Shown here: positions 34,715 through 46,149 of the stretch, one piece after another
Layout of the letters: every line of letters starts with the position of its first letter
Numbering within the stretch: position 1 is the first letter of the stretch
Origin: Cristatella mucedo
Taxonomy: Eukaryota; Bryozoa; Phylactolaemata; Cristatellidae
Length of the DNA stretch: 64,000 nt
NCBI GenBank assembly: GCA_009760855.2
Contig: WPIO01000010.1
Coordinates: 7,177,501 to 7,241,500 of the forward strand
Direction of reading: 5' to 3'
Notes under the pieces: model-generated
What the model was told of the DNA's origin: nothing
Databases searched by the model: none
The model's input: the letters and a program-made list of their open reading frames with translations, nothing else
Program-made: the position numbers and the translations under genes

Positions 34715-37030
34715 CTTTCGGGTGCAACGTCACGTCGAGTTTGTCCAGCTACGCAACTTGAAAAGCACTAACCCGGAGAAATGCTTTAAATCTGTCTGTG
34801 AGGCCGGTCTTCTTGATCTGTGCTCTCGATACTCGGCCAACAGCTTCAAAGCCCACACGGGTGCAGTGAACATACAAACTCAGATGTGCCCCGCCCCCCC
34901 CCCGACGATTCTGTCCCGTCTATTCTGTCCATATACAGAGTCGGGGAAATTTCTTTCAATTATCCAAAAAACTTCAAAAGGTGGGCCGTGTTAGACGAAG
35001 GCTTGAACTCCGTTTTAATAAGTCTGGTTCTTATGAAGATATAGCCAATTCAAAGACTTCCTCAGACCCTACACCCGGAAGCTTCGAAAGGTTAGAGTTT
35101 TTTCATTCGAAAACTGAAGTCCTGCCAGTCGAACCCAAAACAGATTTATGACGGGGAACAATGTTCTTGCCAACTCTGAGAGGTCTCACTCCCCAGATAT
35201 TGACGACTCAAACTTTCAGCCTTCTCCGTTGCAAAAAAATGCACACGTTTGTTCTTCCATAAAGCCCCCTCTGACTAAAGCAATTATTGAGTCGTAACCT
35301 TCCTTAAGAGATTTTCCGAGGTTTCTGCTTGCGATGCGGCTACCTTAACGAAGCCTAATAAAAAGAGCTCGTCTCCTAAAGTCCCTATACCATCCCCTCT
35401 TTGGTCTTCAGCGGCAGACAAACTTAGCACAGCAATACATGAGATTTGTAGTGTTTCTCTGGATTAAGGGGTTGTACCCAAATTCTTCACACCGGCCATT
35501 GTTAGACCGATACTTTAAAACCCTGGATTTGATTCAAAGGCATTAGCAAACTATCTCCCAGTTTCACTTCTAGCTGTTTTGTCAAAAAATTCTTGAAAAT
35601 ATTGTCGCTAAGCAGCTTATAGCACCAATTGAAAAGAATAAATTGTCAGAAAATTTCATTCCTGATTCAAGCGACACTACTCCACTGAAACTGCGACAAC
35701 GGGAATGTCACTACCCTAGCCCAGCTGGATCTACCAGCTGCGTTCGACACCGTTGATCACGATATCCTACTTGAACAATTGAGAAAAACTATCGGTCAGA
35801 CAGATAAGGCACTGACTTGATTCAAATCGTACTTGTCCGATCATGTTCAGTCAGTGTCGTGTGGGTTTCTGATCTCATCCACCAGACCAGTTACCTATGG
35901 AGTCCCACATGGAGGTCCATCTTCGATCCTTTGCCGCTTTCCATTTCACAAGTCCCATGGAATAAGCTATCATCACTTTTACTCCGAAGACACTCAGCTA
36001 TATTAGACGTTTAAACCGTCGGAATCTGCTGCAGCGACTGATGAACTGAATCTTTGCCTTGAAGAAATGTGATCCGGGATGTGGGCAGATAATTCTCTCA
36101 AACTTAATGACGCTAAAATGAAGTGCTACAAATAGGATGCCCCAAGCGTGTGGCTGGACTAAAAGGCTTTGCACTTCCAATATGTGATGTTGTTGTGCGA
36201 CCATCACCGTTTACTTGGAATTTAGATGATGTCTTTGACAACTGCCTAAGTTTTGAAAGTTTTATTCAGAAGATTGCCTCCGCAGCTAGTCATTAGTCAG
36301 ATCCCTATCAAGATTAGGCACTGTCAATCTCGGTGGCATGCACACAATTTAACTAGCTCCCTCTTTCTGTATCGGCTAGATTTTTGCAATTCCGTTTTGG
36401 CTGGGCTACCGAAAATAGCTACTAAGCCACTGCAGCTGGTGATGAATATGGCTGCAAGGCTTGATGACAAATTCCAGAGGTTTGAACATGTTTTTCCTTT
36501 GCTGAAGGAGCTTTGATGGCTTTCCGTTGATCAACGAATACAGAGTAAAGTTCTTACGCTGACCCAAAAGGCCCGCCATGGCTTGGCCACTGTATACATA
36601 GCTGAACCTCTGGCCGGTTTCAGTTTCAACCAGCCTCTTCTTGCCCTCAGATCCTCTATGTAAATGAAATTAGCTATTTCTTTCCTTCGCTTGAAGATCT
36701 TTGCCGGCAGAAGCTTTTGCTCTGCAGGTTCTGAACTTAGTAACTCACTTCCACAATTCTTGCACAAAAACCTATACCTTCCTGCTGGTGACTGTGGCAC
36801 ACCCTCTCCAGCCGTCCTAAGCTGATACTTTCATGCTACTCACTACCTAAACTGCCCTCCCGACTCAGCTGTGCTTCGCATTTTCTCTTTGCTGCGTGAG
36901 ATGAAGTCAACCCGTTGGCTACCGAATGTGTACTGAAACCGCTCAGGCTTTCAGTTCACTATTAAAAACTCTCATTCGTAATGCTCACTTAGTCTTTGTA
37001 GGTTTGTGGAGTTACAGACGGAGAGATATT
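34715..37030 (+). pseudogene. LINE-B copy, long but decayed
   Basis: A second L2/CR1-like lineage. Translated blocks in shifting frames include LRNLKSTNPEKCFKSV, SLLAVLSK, LPAAFDTVDHDILLEQL, VTYGVPHGG, FYSEDTQLY, DFCNSVLAGLP and NSLPQFL, then a 3' UTR ending GGTTTGTGGAGTTACAGACG. The catalytic YxDD position reads YSED (35980-35991). Many frameshifts and stops are present, so it is inactive. Sequence 5' of the RT (about 34715-35300) is partly preserved, making it the longest LINE relic here. Confidence 0.8.
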
Positions 37031-37054
37031 ATAAGCGACCGGTTACTTGCACCA

Positions 37055-37345
37055 AGACAGTGCTGTTAGCGTCAGATCTGGATTCCAGTTGCATCCGGCT
37101 TCCACTTCGACAGATGCCTCGAGCACGGACTTCGCGAGAGGCTTCTACCCAGTAGTGAGCATCGACTCTCCTCCGCGCGTTGGTAGCTAAAGCTCTGGCT
37201 GCACTTCGGGATGCCCAGCAATACGGCTTTCGGGCGGGGCGGGGGTAGCCGGGGCTGGGGGCCCTCGGCCGAACAAAGGGAACAAAGCCGAGCCGACCAA
37301 GCATTGTCCGCTTTACAAATGGTACTCAGTGGGATGCAGCCGAGC
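37055..37345 (+). repeat. About 290-bp direct repeat, copy 2
   Basis: Second copy of the repeat at 32284-32579, starting about 25 bp after the 3' end of the LINE-B relic. Confidence 0.9.
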
Positions 37346-37789
37346 ATCGTGGATGGGAAGCGAGCATTTTCATTCAATAAGTAATGTTGTCCATAGCATT
37401 GCGAACGTAAGAAAACAAGTTTTTATGCAGGGGCAAGACCCACAAGATTTATATGTCGGTTGGACTAGACTCGCAATTAATGAGAAAATGTAATGCAAAG
37501 TCATAGTTTGTACTCGACACGACCTCGGCGGTTGCTCATCGAGTCGAAATAAGACATAATATCGTCATTGGTGACAGTCGGGGGGGTATGAGTAGGGGGC
37601 GGCCCAGGTCTTTGCCCGCTGTGTAGGGTCGCGGGACACACTGCCTATTCACTCGGCCACCGTATGCCACCCAGGCAAGAAGCCGTATTTGTAAATGAAA
37701 GCGGATTCTTAGTTAGTGAGCAGGAAGTTATATAAACTGTACGATCTATAAAAATAATGTTTGTACTAATGATGATAAAAGTTTTGTGT
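37346..37789. other. No recognisable gene
   Basis: The minus strand at about 37590-37680 has GGTGGCCGAGTGAATAGGC, like a tRNA A-box, but no matching B-box or acceptor stem was found. Confidence 0.3.
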
Positions 37790-39142
37790 AATAAAATAAT
37801 AATACACCTGATATAGCGTGCTCAGAGAACTCAATCTCTTTCTAGGCGCTTTAATTTGCTACAAAGGAAACAGGGTCGATTGGTGAGTGGTATCATGCTT
37901 CATAAATAACATGAATAGCATGGTTAGGGGTGACATGCACAGGGTCAGCATGCAAGTGTGGTTGGTGGCAGCATGCAACAGTGTCAGCACGCATAAGCAC
38001 ATAAAGGACGAATCACAGGGACCCACTAAATGCTGTCATAAATAGGTGCGTTTTTAATTTCTTAAATGTGGTCAAGTCAGGGGATGTCGTGACGCAAGTC
38101 GGTAGTGAGTTTCAGGCTTTGGTAGCATATGAACTAAATGTCCGGTCTCCAAAAGATTTGAGGTTTGTACGACGTATAGATAAACAGTTAGATTCCAAAA
38201 GGCAGGTGGTACGTTGCTTAGCCTGGTGGGGGATTATATCTGTTCGGTAGGCTGGAGCCAAAGAATGGAGGGACCTAAAAGTGAGCGACAAAACCGTGAA
38301 GTCAATCCGTTGCTTGACTGGTAGCCTGTGCAGATCGGCGAGAAGTGGTGTGATGTGGCAACTGTGACGCTCACGACAGACAAGCCTAGCTGCAGAGTTT
38401 TGCACCAGCTGTAAGCGCCTGATTGCACTTGCCGGTAGGCCAGCAAGCAGTGAGTTACAGAAGTCAAGACGGGGTGTCACAAATGCATGGGCCAACTTAG
38501 ATGTGGTATCCCTGTCTCAACAAGCCCGAATTTTAGCAATGTTATGTAGCTGAAAGTAGGCAGACTTGATTGTGGAGCTGATGTGGTCTTCTAACGAAAG
38601 GTCATTTTTGGAACATGACACCTAGATTTCGTGCAGGTTCAGCTGGAGATATGCTGGCAGAGCCGATTTTGAGCGTTGGCCTTTCCAACTTCTGAATCAC
38701 ACTTGTTTTCCTATAACTAGTAAGTTGGTTTTATCATCATCATTTTAAGAAAATGTGCTGCCATCCATGTGTGGATGTCATCAATACATGCAGCAAGTGA
38801 GTTGAGAGAATTCAACGTACTCGAGGGCTGGGAGGGATCAAAGCAAAGGTACAACTGAGTGTCATCCACATAGAAGTGAAAACCTAGATTGTGCTTGGCA
38901 GTCACATCGGCAAAAGGGAGAGTATAAACCTTGAAAAGAACCGGACCAAGCACGGAGCCCTGAGGTACCCCATATTTCAGAGGTATCACGGATATTCTTT
39001 GTCCATTCACATCAATGCTCTGGAGTCTGCCATTGAGATAGGACCTGAACCATTGCAGAGCAGTGCCAGTGATGCCCAGGGGAGATGAGAGGCGCTCAAG
39101 AAAGACTTGGTTATCGATAGTGGTACAGCACTGGGAGAGCTA
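37790..39142 (-). mobile_element. LINE-A copy, 5'-truncated, frameshifted
   Basis: The minus strand encodes LSSPLGITGTALQWF-like sequence, YGVPQGSVLGPVLF, FYVDDTQLY (YVDD at 38861-38872, intact catalytic pair), then a frameshift after HFLK. It continues with PRLDFCNSLLAGLPASAIRR, CRERHSCHITPLLADL and NLKSFGDRTFSSY. The 3' UTR and hairpin tail lie at 37795-37990. It begins 5' near the motif A region at about 39142. Not autonomous. Confidence 0.9.
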
Positions 39143-39459
39143 AATATAGATCTGGGCACTGAATTTGTTGGAAAGCATATATAATGATAAGTATCAATAC
39201 CATGCATCCACAATCAAATAATGGACAATCCACATGGATGAAGCAAGCGCAGTGACGAACAGATGCAATAGGTAGTTGCTATGAGATTGTGTCAAGTCAC
39301 GTATCGCGTTGTGTCAGTCGATAGGTTTATCCAAGCCAGACGTGGATTGAAGCTGAATGCACTCGTGTAATTTAGGTCAGTTAGAGGCACGCATTAATGA
39401 CCAGGGTCAGACGATCGTATGGTGCGAGAGTAAATACGAGTGATTAGTATTTCGGATAA

Positions 39460-39625
39460 ATGCCCGGGAAAGAAATTAAAGGGACCTTTAAGTGGGTAAT
39501 AAGACCTGAAAGGCGATGCGCTGCTTGATCGGTAGCACTGCAGGTTCGAGAAAAGCGGTGTCTTGCGGATATTGCGACTTTCACAAGAAACAAGCTTAGC
39601 TGGTAAGTTTTGCGCCATCTTAAAG
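39460..39625 (-). mobile_element. Diverged L2-like LINE fragment
   Basis: The minus strand reads AQNLPAKLVSCESRNIRKTP, then SSASPFRSYYPLKGPFNF. This matches the QLVQNSAARLV to FKVLSLTFRSL segment of the other LINEs. Lineage uncertain. Confidence 0.6.
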
Positions 39626-40669
39626 CATTATTATTTTGAACGATCTACTCGTGCAAAAGTTTCTTTAAAAAGCGAGTTTTTCATGATTGTTTGCATAGTC
39701 TGAGATTATAACATCTTTTAAAACAAATTTTTATAAGAAACGGGATCGCATTCGATTCGTTAGTCTGGAAGTGGCCAACTGTTCCAGCAATATAGACTTG
39801 CTTCTCGGGATCTCTCTCGATGAGCTCGAGCGAAGCCTGCAGTAGTTTTGTGGGAAATATGGCTTTAATAGCAGCCATTAGTACGTAAGTATATCACAAA
39901 ACGTGCATGTGGAGTACTATGTGGGATAATTTTGCTACTTACTTAATTATGGTCTACAAGGAAACATGTTACAGAAAACGGCCATTGTATGCTTCCGTAG
40001 TGTACAAAAAGTTATCGTAAGACACCGAGAGGTGTAAAAAGAAGCTGTGGGCAAGTAGAAGCTAAGCCATCATGTCGGCCAGATAGACTGGTAGCCTAGC
40101 GACTAAGCAGGGAGCGAGATTTCTTGAGACTCAAAAATGGCATCCCAATGCAAGACCATTCCTTCGTTACCTACGAATTTAAATATCGTTTTATCATAGA
40201 TATTATTCTGCACTGCGTCAAGACCACATTTTGTTTAAAATGTGCCTCTTGGTCACCAGTTCAGGATATTCTTGGGCACTTGTTGTATTCGTAAATGCTA
40301 GAGCTGAAGAAAACTAATAAAGAAAAAATATTTTTGGAGTGATATTGGATTGCATGACATGCTGTTGTATCACCATTAGCTTTGCCTCCAAAGGCTTAGC
40401 ACGATAGCAATCCTATCTCGACGTACCTAGCCTGACTACTTCGCTAGAAGCTTGCATCGTGAGTAAAACAGCTTGTATTACAATGAATAGCACTTGAACC
40501 GCACGGGCGCCTACAGCAAGTGACTTCTGTGTAACACATTACGACGGCTGGCCCGGCCGCCTGATTTACATAGCATCAAAGGTATATCAAAAGGTTAGAC
40601 ATAAAGAAGGACAGTACATTACATTAAATAAGCCGAGTCATCTACAGGCATTCAGCTTACACCGTTTAA
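39626..40669. other. AT-rich sequence without a recognised gene
   Basis: Only short frames; none recognised. Confidence 0.4.
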
Positions 40670-40790
40670 TCTAGCCCAGTGGAAAAGGTGCTAGCTCAGA
40701 CTGAGGTCAAAGTGAATGTATTTGATTGCCGAGATTGTGGGGTCGAGCCTCATGACTTATGTGAATCTGGATAGATATCCTAATTTTTTT
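40670..40790 (+). mobile_element. Degenerate SINE-A
   Basis: CTAGCCCAGTGGAAAAGGTG head, GTGGGGTCGAGCCTCATG and TATGTGAATCTGGATAGATA, with the tail decayed. Confidence 0.5.
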
Positions 40791-41162
40791 AATACTAGGT
40801 ATAGAAATACTACAGATTCTCTTATTTTAACCGACGAATATAATACAATTGAGTAGTAGTAGTCGCCGGAGTAGTCGCCGCGGTGCGAGTATATTTCGCC
40901 AAGATAAGCAGTGGCTGGTTTTCTTAGAAAGGAATTCGGGAAGCCACTCCATCTTTATAATGATGCGTGCAGTAGCTTAAGTTTAAAGTGCAAACACGGT
41001 CATCGTCTTTCGTTTGTGCCTGCTATTTGGCCACCACTCGTTGCCCAAAGTATGTAACTAGACAATTCGAGACGGTTATTTTTTTACTACCTGATCAGTG
41101 AGGGTTGTATGAAGACAATTTTTAAAAACTTCGTGTATCGGCTTTTGAAAGTGATTTCCCTA

Positions 41163-41292
41163 GTTGGACCCACAGTTAATGTGCTAGCCCTTAACGACCA
41201 AAATCGTAGGTCGAGCCGGCAGCATACGTATGTAAAGCGTCCGATTAGAGGTTAAAGTTCTCATACGATGCTATAAAAATCTAGTGTACATT
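41163..41292 (+). mobile_element. Degenerate SINE-A
   Basis: CCCACAGTTAATGTGCTAGC head, TCGTAGGTCGAGCC, TATGTAAAGCGTCCGATTAG and AGGTTAAAGTTCTCATACGA. It abuts the 3' side of a minus-strand LINE relic. Confidence 0.55.
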
Positions 41293-42320
41293 TCTTAGGC
41301 CACAAACAAAGCCCTAGTGATGGTGCTAGTCGGTGTCGAAGCGTGATGATTGCCGGTGAAGCTGGCACCTCGAAATATGGTATTACGATTCGTAGATATT
41401 GCCGGAAGTTCATTTCTGTAGCATTCCCTAGCACTACCTAGATAATCGACATCTACACTCGGGCGTTTCTCGGCGATGTAGGACCTAACACAGCTCACCA
41501 CTGCGCCGGCGATACCTAGACGTGTGGAGAGGCGCTGAAGAATGATCTAGTGGTCAAAAGTGACAACTGTTGCTAATAAATACAGGAGAACCAGCAGAGT
41601 GAGGCCTTACCCTGACCAGCATTGCTTAAAAGGCCAGTAAAAACCGAATGCAGGGTAGTTGCCGTGGAATAATAAGCTTTATATCCTGATCGGAACTTGC
41701 AAACAGAATCTGATTAGCTAGATGAATTGCATAGCTGCTTACCACTCTTTCAAGTGTCTCGGAAAAGAATGGATTTTCAGAAGGAAAATAATTTCACCGT
41801 TATCCATGTACATATTTACAATTTTTGTTACTGGGGACAGCACTGGGTCTATGCACGTTATAAGGAGAATTGTTGGCACACAATCTAGAGGACTCTTAAT
41901 GGTCTTTTAAGCGTGGTAGACAATTTAAGTAGCGTGCTCAGTAGAGGCCACCATGTAGGATGTGAGAGAAGGAGAGCTTGGCGATGGGTGTTGCAGTCCT
42001 GCAGGGACGGCGGTGAAGAAATTGGGTTCCTAATCCGTTCTATCTTACGAAGAATTTTGAGGAGCACTATACTCAGTCACATTTTAGATCACTGGGAAGC
42101 ACGCTTTCTCAGGAGCGGTTAAGACGACGGTTAATAGTGAACATTAACATTTTTGGGTTTTTGGTCTGTGATGCGACTTTTCCTCTATTTAAACTTGGAC
42201 TTAGCCTTAGCTAAAATGGATTGAAATGACCTACTGTAATCTTCAAATGCCAAGCGGCGGATAGTGAATCCCGAATTTTGTGGCGGCCTTTTCAAATCAA
42301 AGTTTAGTTTTCCTTGCTCT
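41293..42320 (-). pseudogene. Decayed L2-like LINE relic
   Basis: The minus strand, in several frames, reads FEDYSRSFQSILAKAKSKF, SPLDCVPTILLITCIDPVLS, ETLERVVS, CKFRSGYKAYYSTATTLHSV and RSYIAEKRPSVDVD. These match, in order, the pre-RT and RT segments of LINE-A (SPLDPIPTVLLLRCIDLLLP, KTLERAVADQL, SKFQSGFRANHST, RSYLSGRLQSID). Stops and frameshifts throughout. Lineage is not LINE-A proper. Confidence 0.65.
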
Positions 42321-42401
42321 ATTTATATCATCAGTAAACCCAAGAGCCTCTCGGTGGGTCGTTTAGCCAGAATTAAAACTTATCAGGGATTTTTATTTAA
42401 G

Positions 42402-43116
42402 ATTTACATTTAAGCAGGTCACTAGTGACCTCGTCCTAAAGTTCATATCCCAATCAAAGAAGACAGCAAGTCCTTTGGACCCTATTCCCAATGTTCTGCT
42501 CCTACGTTGCATTGATCTGCTGCTGCCATGCATAACTAACATCATTCATGTGTCATTAGCCTTAGGTCATGTCCCAGCACCTTTCAAACAAGCTTTAGTC
42601 AGGCCACTTCTCAAGAAAGCGACACTAGACCAAGAGAACTTGAGCAACTACCGCCCAGTCTCCCTTCAACCATTCTTATCAAAGACGCTGGAACGAGCGG
42701 TGGCAGACCAGCTGAACTCATATATTGCAACATCACACCTTGCTAGTAAGTTCCAGTCTGGCTTTAGAGCTAACCACTCCACCAAGTCAGCATTGTTTCA
42801 GGTGTTCAATGACTTACTTAAGAATGCAGACATGGTTAGAGTATCTCTGCTTGTTTTGCTCGATCTTTCGGCCGCTTTTGATACTATCGATAGCCAAGTC
42901 CTTCTTGAGCGCCTCTCATCTCGCCTGGGCATCACTGGCACTGCTCTGCAATGGTTCAGGTCCTATCTCAGTGGCAGACTCCAGAGTATTGATGCGAATG
43001 GACAAAGATCGTTCGAGATACCTCTGAAATATAGGGTACGTCAGGGCTCCGTGCTTGGTTCGGTTCTTTTCACGGTTTATACTCTCCCTCTTGCCGATGT
43101 GATTGCCAAGAACAAT
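42402..43116 (+). mobile_element. Host LINE-A copy, left part
   Basis: 5'-truncated LINE-A beginning CATTTAAGCAGGTC. It encodes SPLDPIPNVLLLRCIDLLLP, SNYRPVSLQPFLSKTLERAV, LLDLSAAFDTID and RVRQGSVLGSVLF, ending in ADVIAKNN at the insertion point. The B-motif region reads RVRQGSVLGS rather than GVPQGSVLGP. It resumes at 44997 after the inserted copy. Confidence 0.9.
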
Positions 43117-44996
43117 GCGATGACAACATCCACACTAGAGTGCTGTTCCCCGATTCCTGGCTACACCTCAATGTCTACATTTAAGCAGTTCCCTAGTGAT
43201 CTAGTCCTGAAGTTCGTATCTCAATCAAAGAAGACAACAAGTCCTCTGGACCCTATTCCCACTGTCCTGCTCCTACGTTGCATTGATCTGCTGCTGCCAT
43301 GCATAACTAACATCATTCATGTGTCATTAGCCTCAGGTCATGTCCCAGCACCTGTCAAAAAAGCTGTAGTCAGGTCACTTCTCAAGAAAGCGACACTAGA
43401 CCAAGAGAACTTGAGCAACTACCGCATAGTCTCCCTTCTACCATTCCTATCAAAGACACCGGAACGGGTCGTGGCGGACCAGCTGAACTCATATATCGAA
43501 ACCTCACACCTTGCTAGTAAGTTCCAGTCTAGCTTTAGAGCTAATCACTCCACAGAGTCAGCGTTGCTTAGGGTATACAACGACCTGCTTAGGAATGCAG
43601 ACATGGGTGGAGTGTTTCTGCTTGTTTTGTTCGATCTTTCGGCAGCTTTTGATACCATCGATCACAAAGTTCTTCTAGAGTGCCTCTCATCTCACCTGGG
43701 CATCACTGGCACTGCTCTGCAATGGTTCAGGTCCTATCTCAATGGCAGACTCCAGAGTATTGACGTTAATGAACAAAGATCATCTGAGGTACCTCTGAAA
43801 TATGGAGTACCTCAGGGCTCCGTGCTTGGTCCGGTTCTTTTCACGGTTTATACTCTTCCTCTTGCCGATGTGATTGCCAAGCACAATCTAGGCTTTCACT
43901 TCTATGCGGAAGACACTCAGTTGTACCTTAGCTTTGATCCCTCCCAGCCCTCGAGTACGTTGAATTCTCTCAACTCACTTGCTGCATGTATTGATGACAT
44001 CTGCACATGGATGGCAACAAATTTTCTAAAACTAAACGATGACAAAACTAACTTACTAGTTGTCGGCAAACCCAGTGTGGTTCAGAAATTGGAACGGCTG
44101 ACGCTCAAAATTGGCTCTGCCCGCATATCTCCTGTAGAATCAGCTCGAAATCTAGGTATCATATTCCAAAGCGACCTCTCGTTAGACGACCATATCAGCT
44201 CCACAGTCAAGTCTGCCTATTTTCAGCTTCACAACATTGCTAAAATTTGGACTTGTTTAGATAAGGATACCATGTCCAAGTTGGTCCATGCATTCGTGAC
44301 ATCCCGTCTCTACTTCTGCAACACCATGCTTACTGGCCTACCAGCATGTGCGATCAGGCGATTGCAGCTGGTGCAAAACTCCGAAGCTAGGCTTGTCTGT
44401 CGTGAGCATCGCAGTTGCCACATTACACCACTTCTCGCCGACCTGCACTGGCTACCAATCAAGCAACGGATTGACTTCAATATTTTGTCACTCACTTATA
44501 GGTCACTTCATTCTTTGGCTCCAGCCTATCTCTCCGGTATACTCCCCCATCAGGCCAAGCATCGTACTACCCGCTTTTCGGAATCCAACAGTCTACAAAT
44601 ACCTCGTACAAACCTCAAATCCTTTGGAAACCGTGCATTTAGTTCGTATGCTACCAAAGCCTGAAACTCACTACCGACCTGCGTCAGAACATTTCCTGAC
44701 CTGACCACATGTAAAAAGAACTTAAAAACACCTATTTAGGACAGCATTTAGTGGGTCCCTGTGATTCGTCCAGGATGTGCTTATGCGTGCTGACACTGTG
44801 CATGCTGCCACTGACCACGTTTGCATGCTGCCCCTGTGCATGCCACCCCTAACCATGTTATTCATGTTGTTTGTTTATCAAGCATGATATTACTCACCAT
44901 TCATTTGCATTTCCCTTTGCAGCAAATGTGAAGCGCCTAGACAGAGATTGAGTTCTCTGGGGGCGCTTTATCAAGTGCATTATCATTATTGTTATT
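43117..44996 (+). mobile_element. LINE-A copy nested inside another LINE-A
   Basis: The longest LINE-A body in the window. It starts 5'-truncated just before the RT (TTSTLECCSPIPGY), then SPLDPIPTVLLLRCIDLLLP, LSAAFDTIDHKVLL, YGVPQGSVLGPVLF, FYAEDTQLY, DDKTNLLVVGKPS, LVQNSEARLV and LHWLPIKQRIDF. The YxDD site reads YAED (43903-43914). A Trp codon in KAWNSLP is TGA (44662-44664), and a 2-nt loss follows in KTHLF. The 3' UTR has a complete hairpin tail and ATT-rich end. AACAAT flanks it at 43111-43116 and 44997-45002. The open frame 42475-44664 runs through the left junction and is a fusion artefact. Confidence 0.93.
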
Positions 44997-45092
44997 AACA
45001 ATCTAGGCTTTCACTTCTATGCAGATGATACTCAGTTGTACCTTTGCTTTGATTCTTTCCAGCCCTTGAGCACGTCGAATTCTCTCAACTCG
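44997..45092 (+). mobile_element. Host LINE-A copy, right part
   Basis: AACAATCTAGGCTTTCACTT continues the host exactly where 43116 stops: LGFHFYADDTQLYLCFDS, with an intact YADD at 45018-45029. LINE similarity ends at about 45092 (NSLNS), so the host has also lost its 3' half. Confidence 0.88.
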
Positions 45093-45193
45093 TAGGACGA
45101 TTTCAGCCAGTCCTCACTAAAGATGAAAATCCCAAGAGCATTTTCAAGTATCAAGCTGCCAACTGCAAGTGGTTTCTTGCACAGTTGCATGCA

Positions 45194-45340
45194 TTGCCGA
45201 GCTGGTTTGGTCCAGCGGTTAAGGTGCTCGCCCCGACCACGGTCTGGCTGAGGTCGTAGGCTCGAGCCCGGAGGCATATATGAAGCGCCTGAATAGACAT
45301 TAAGTTCTCTTAGGGCACTATACAAATGAATATATTTTTT
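45194..45340 (+). mobile_element. SINE-A copy, well preserved
   Basis: GAGCTGGTTTGGTCCAGCGG head, GCTCGCCCCGACCACGG, GTCGTAGGCTCGAGCCC, TATGAAGCGCCTGAATAGAC, TTAAGTTCTCTTAGGGCAC and ATACAAATGAATAT. Best reference for the family. Confidence 0.85.
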
Positions 45341-46149
45341 CTATTGCAGAGGCACAGGGTATATATAAGCAGTCAGCGAGGTTAGCGTCGCCTGTATTTC
45401 ATCTAGGTTGGAAAAATTAGCAGCGGTTCTAACGGGACAACGTGGGAGTGATAAGTAAAATGAGCACTCGTTGCAATTAATAACGATGGTACAGATGTAA
45501 GTTTGGCCCGAGCAGTTCACTCTGATACTGCGGCATGTTACACGGGCGATACTAAACTCCTAAGGCTTGGTAGAAACATAAGCAGGGCATGCAATAGCCC
45601 ACCTTAAGGAGCTCCAAATGAGCTCGATTGGTCGGATTATCGGATTATCTGGAAACAGTAGCCAGATATGCAGCAACAGGGACGTCGCACGATGAAGACA
45701 GCCGAAGGCGGTAAGCAATTACATGTCCATTCACGCGTAATTTTTAGGGATTTTAGTCTTGAGTCTGGCTAGTGAGTGTGACACAATCGGAACCTCAAGA
45801 CCTCTATAAACAGAGAGAAGTTTCATGAGCTAAATCGCTAGTCGGCAGCCTTTCAGAAACGAGTGACGAATTCAAATTTGCCGCTTCACTTAAAAATTCA
45901 GACAGCCCACATTAAAGCGCCTGCTGTAGTCTCAACGATTATTTGGGCAACACATAGCAATGACTACTATATAAAGTCGTTTGAGAAACTATTTTTATCC
46001 GGTTTCTCTACACATTAATAAATCACAATTATTCATAGCTTTCTGATTAACTTTTTCCTGTAATATGAGTAGTAAAAATGCACAAGCTTTTAGCTCACCA
46101 GTTCAGTTTAGTTCAAGGTGCTTAAGTGGGCACATACCTGCATATGCAT
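45341..46149. other. AT-rich sequence without a recognised gene
   Basis: No conserved frames. Confidence 0.4.

Noticed and set aside
37590-37680. Possible tRNA or third SINE head on the minus strand
   Set aside because: A-box-like sequence only; no B-box or acceptor-stem pairing found.
42475-44664. 729-codon frame as a novel protein with duplicated RT domains
   Set aside because: The duplication is explained by a nested LINE insertion with AACAAT on both sides.
45194-45270. tRNA-like A- and B-box sequence
   Set aside because: It is the head of SINE-A; the same head recurs with the same non-tRNA tail, so it is not a tRNA gene. The same holds for the SINE-B heads.
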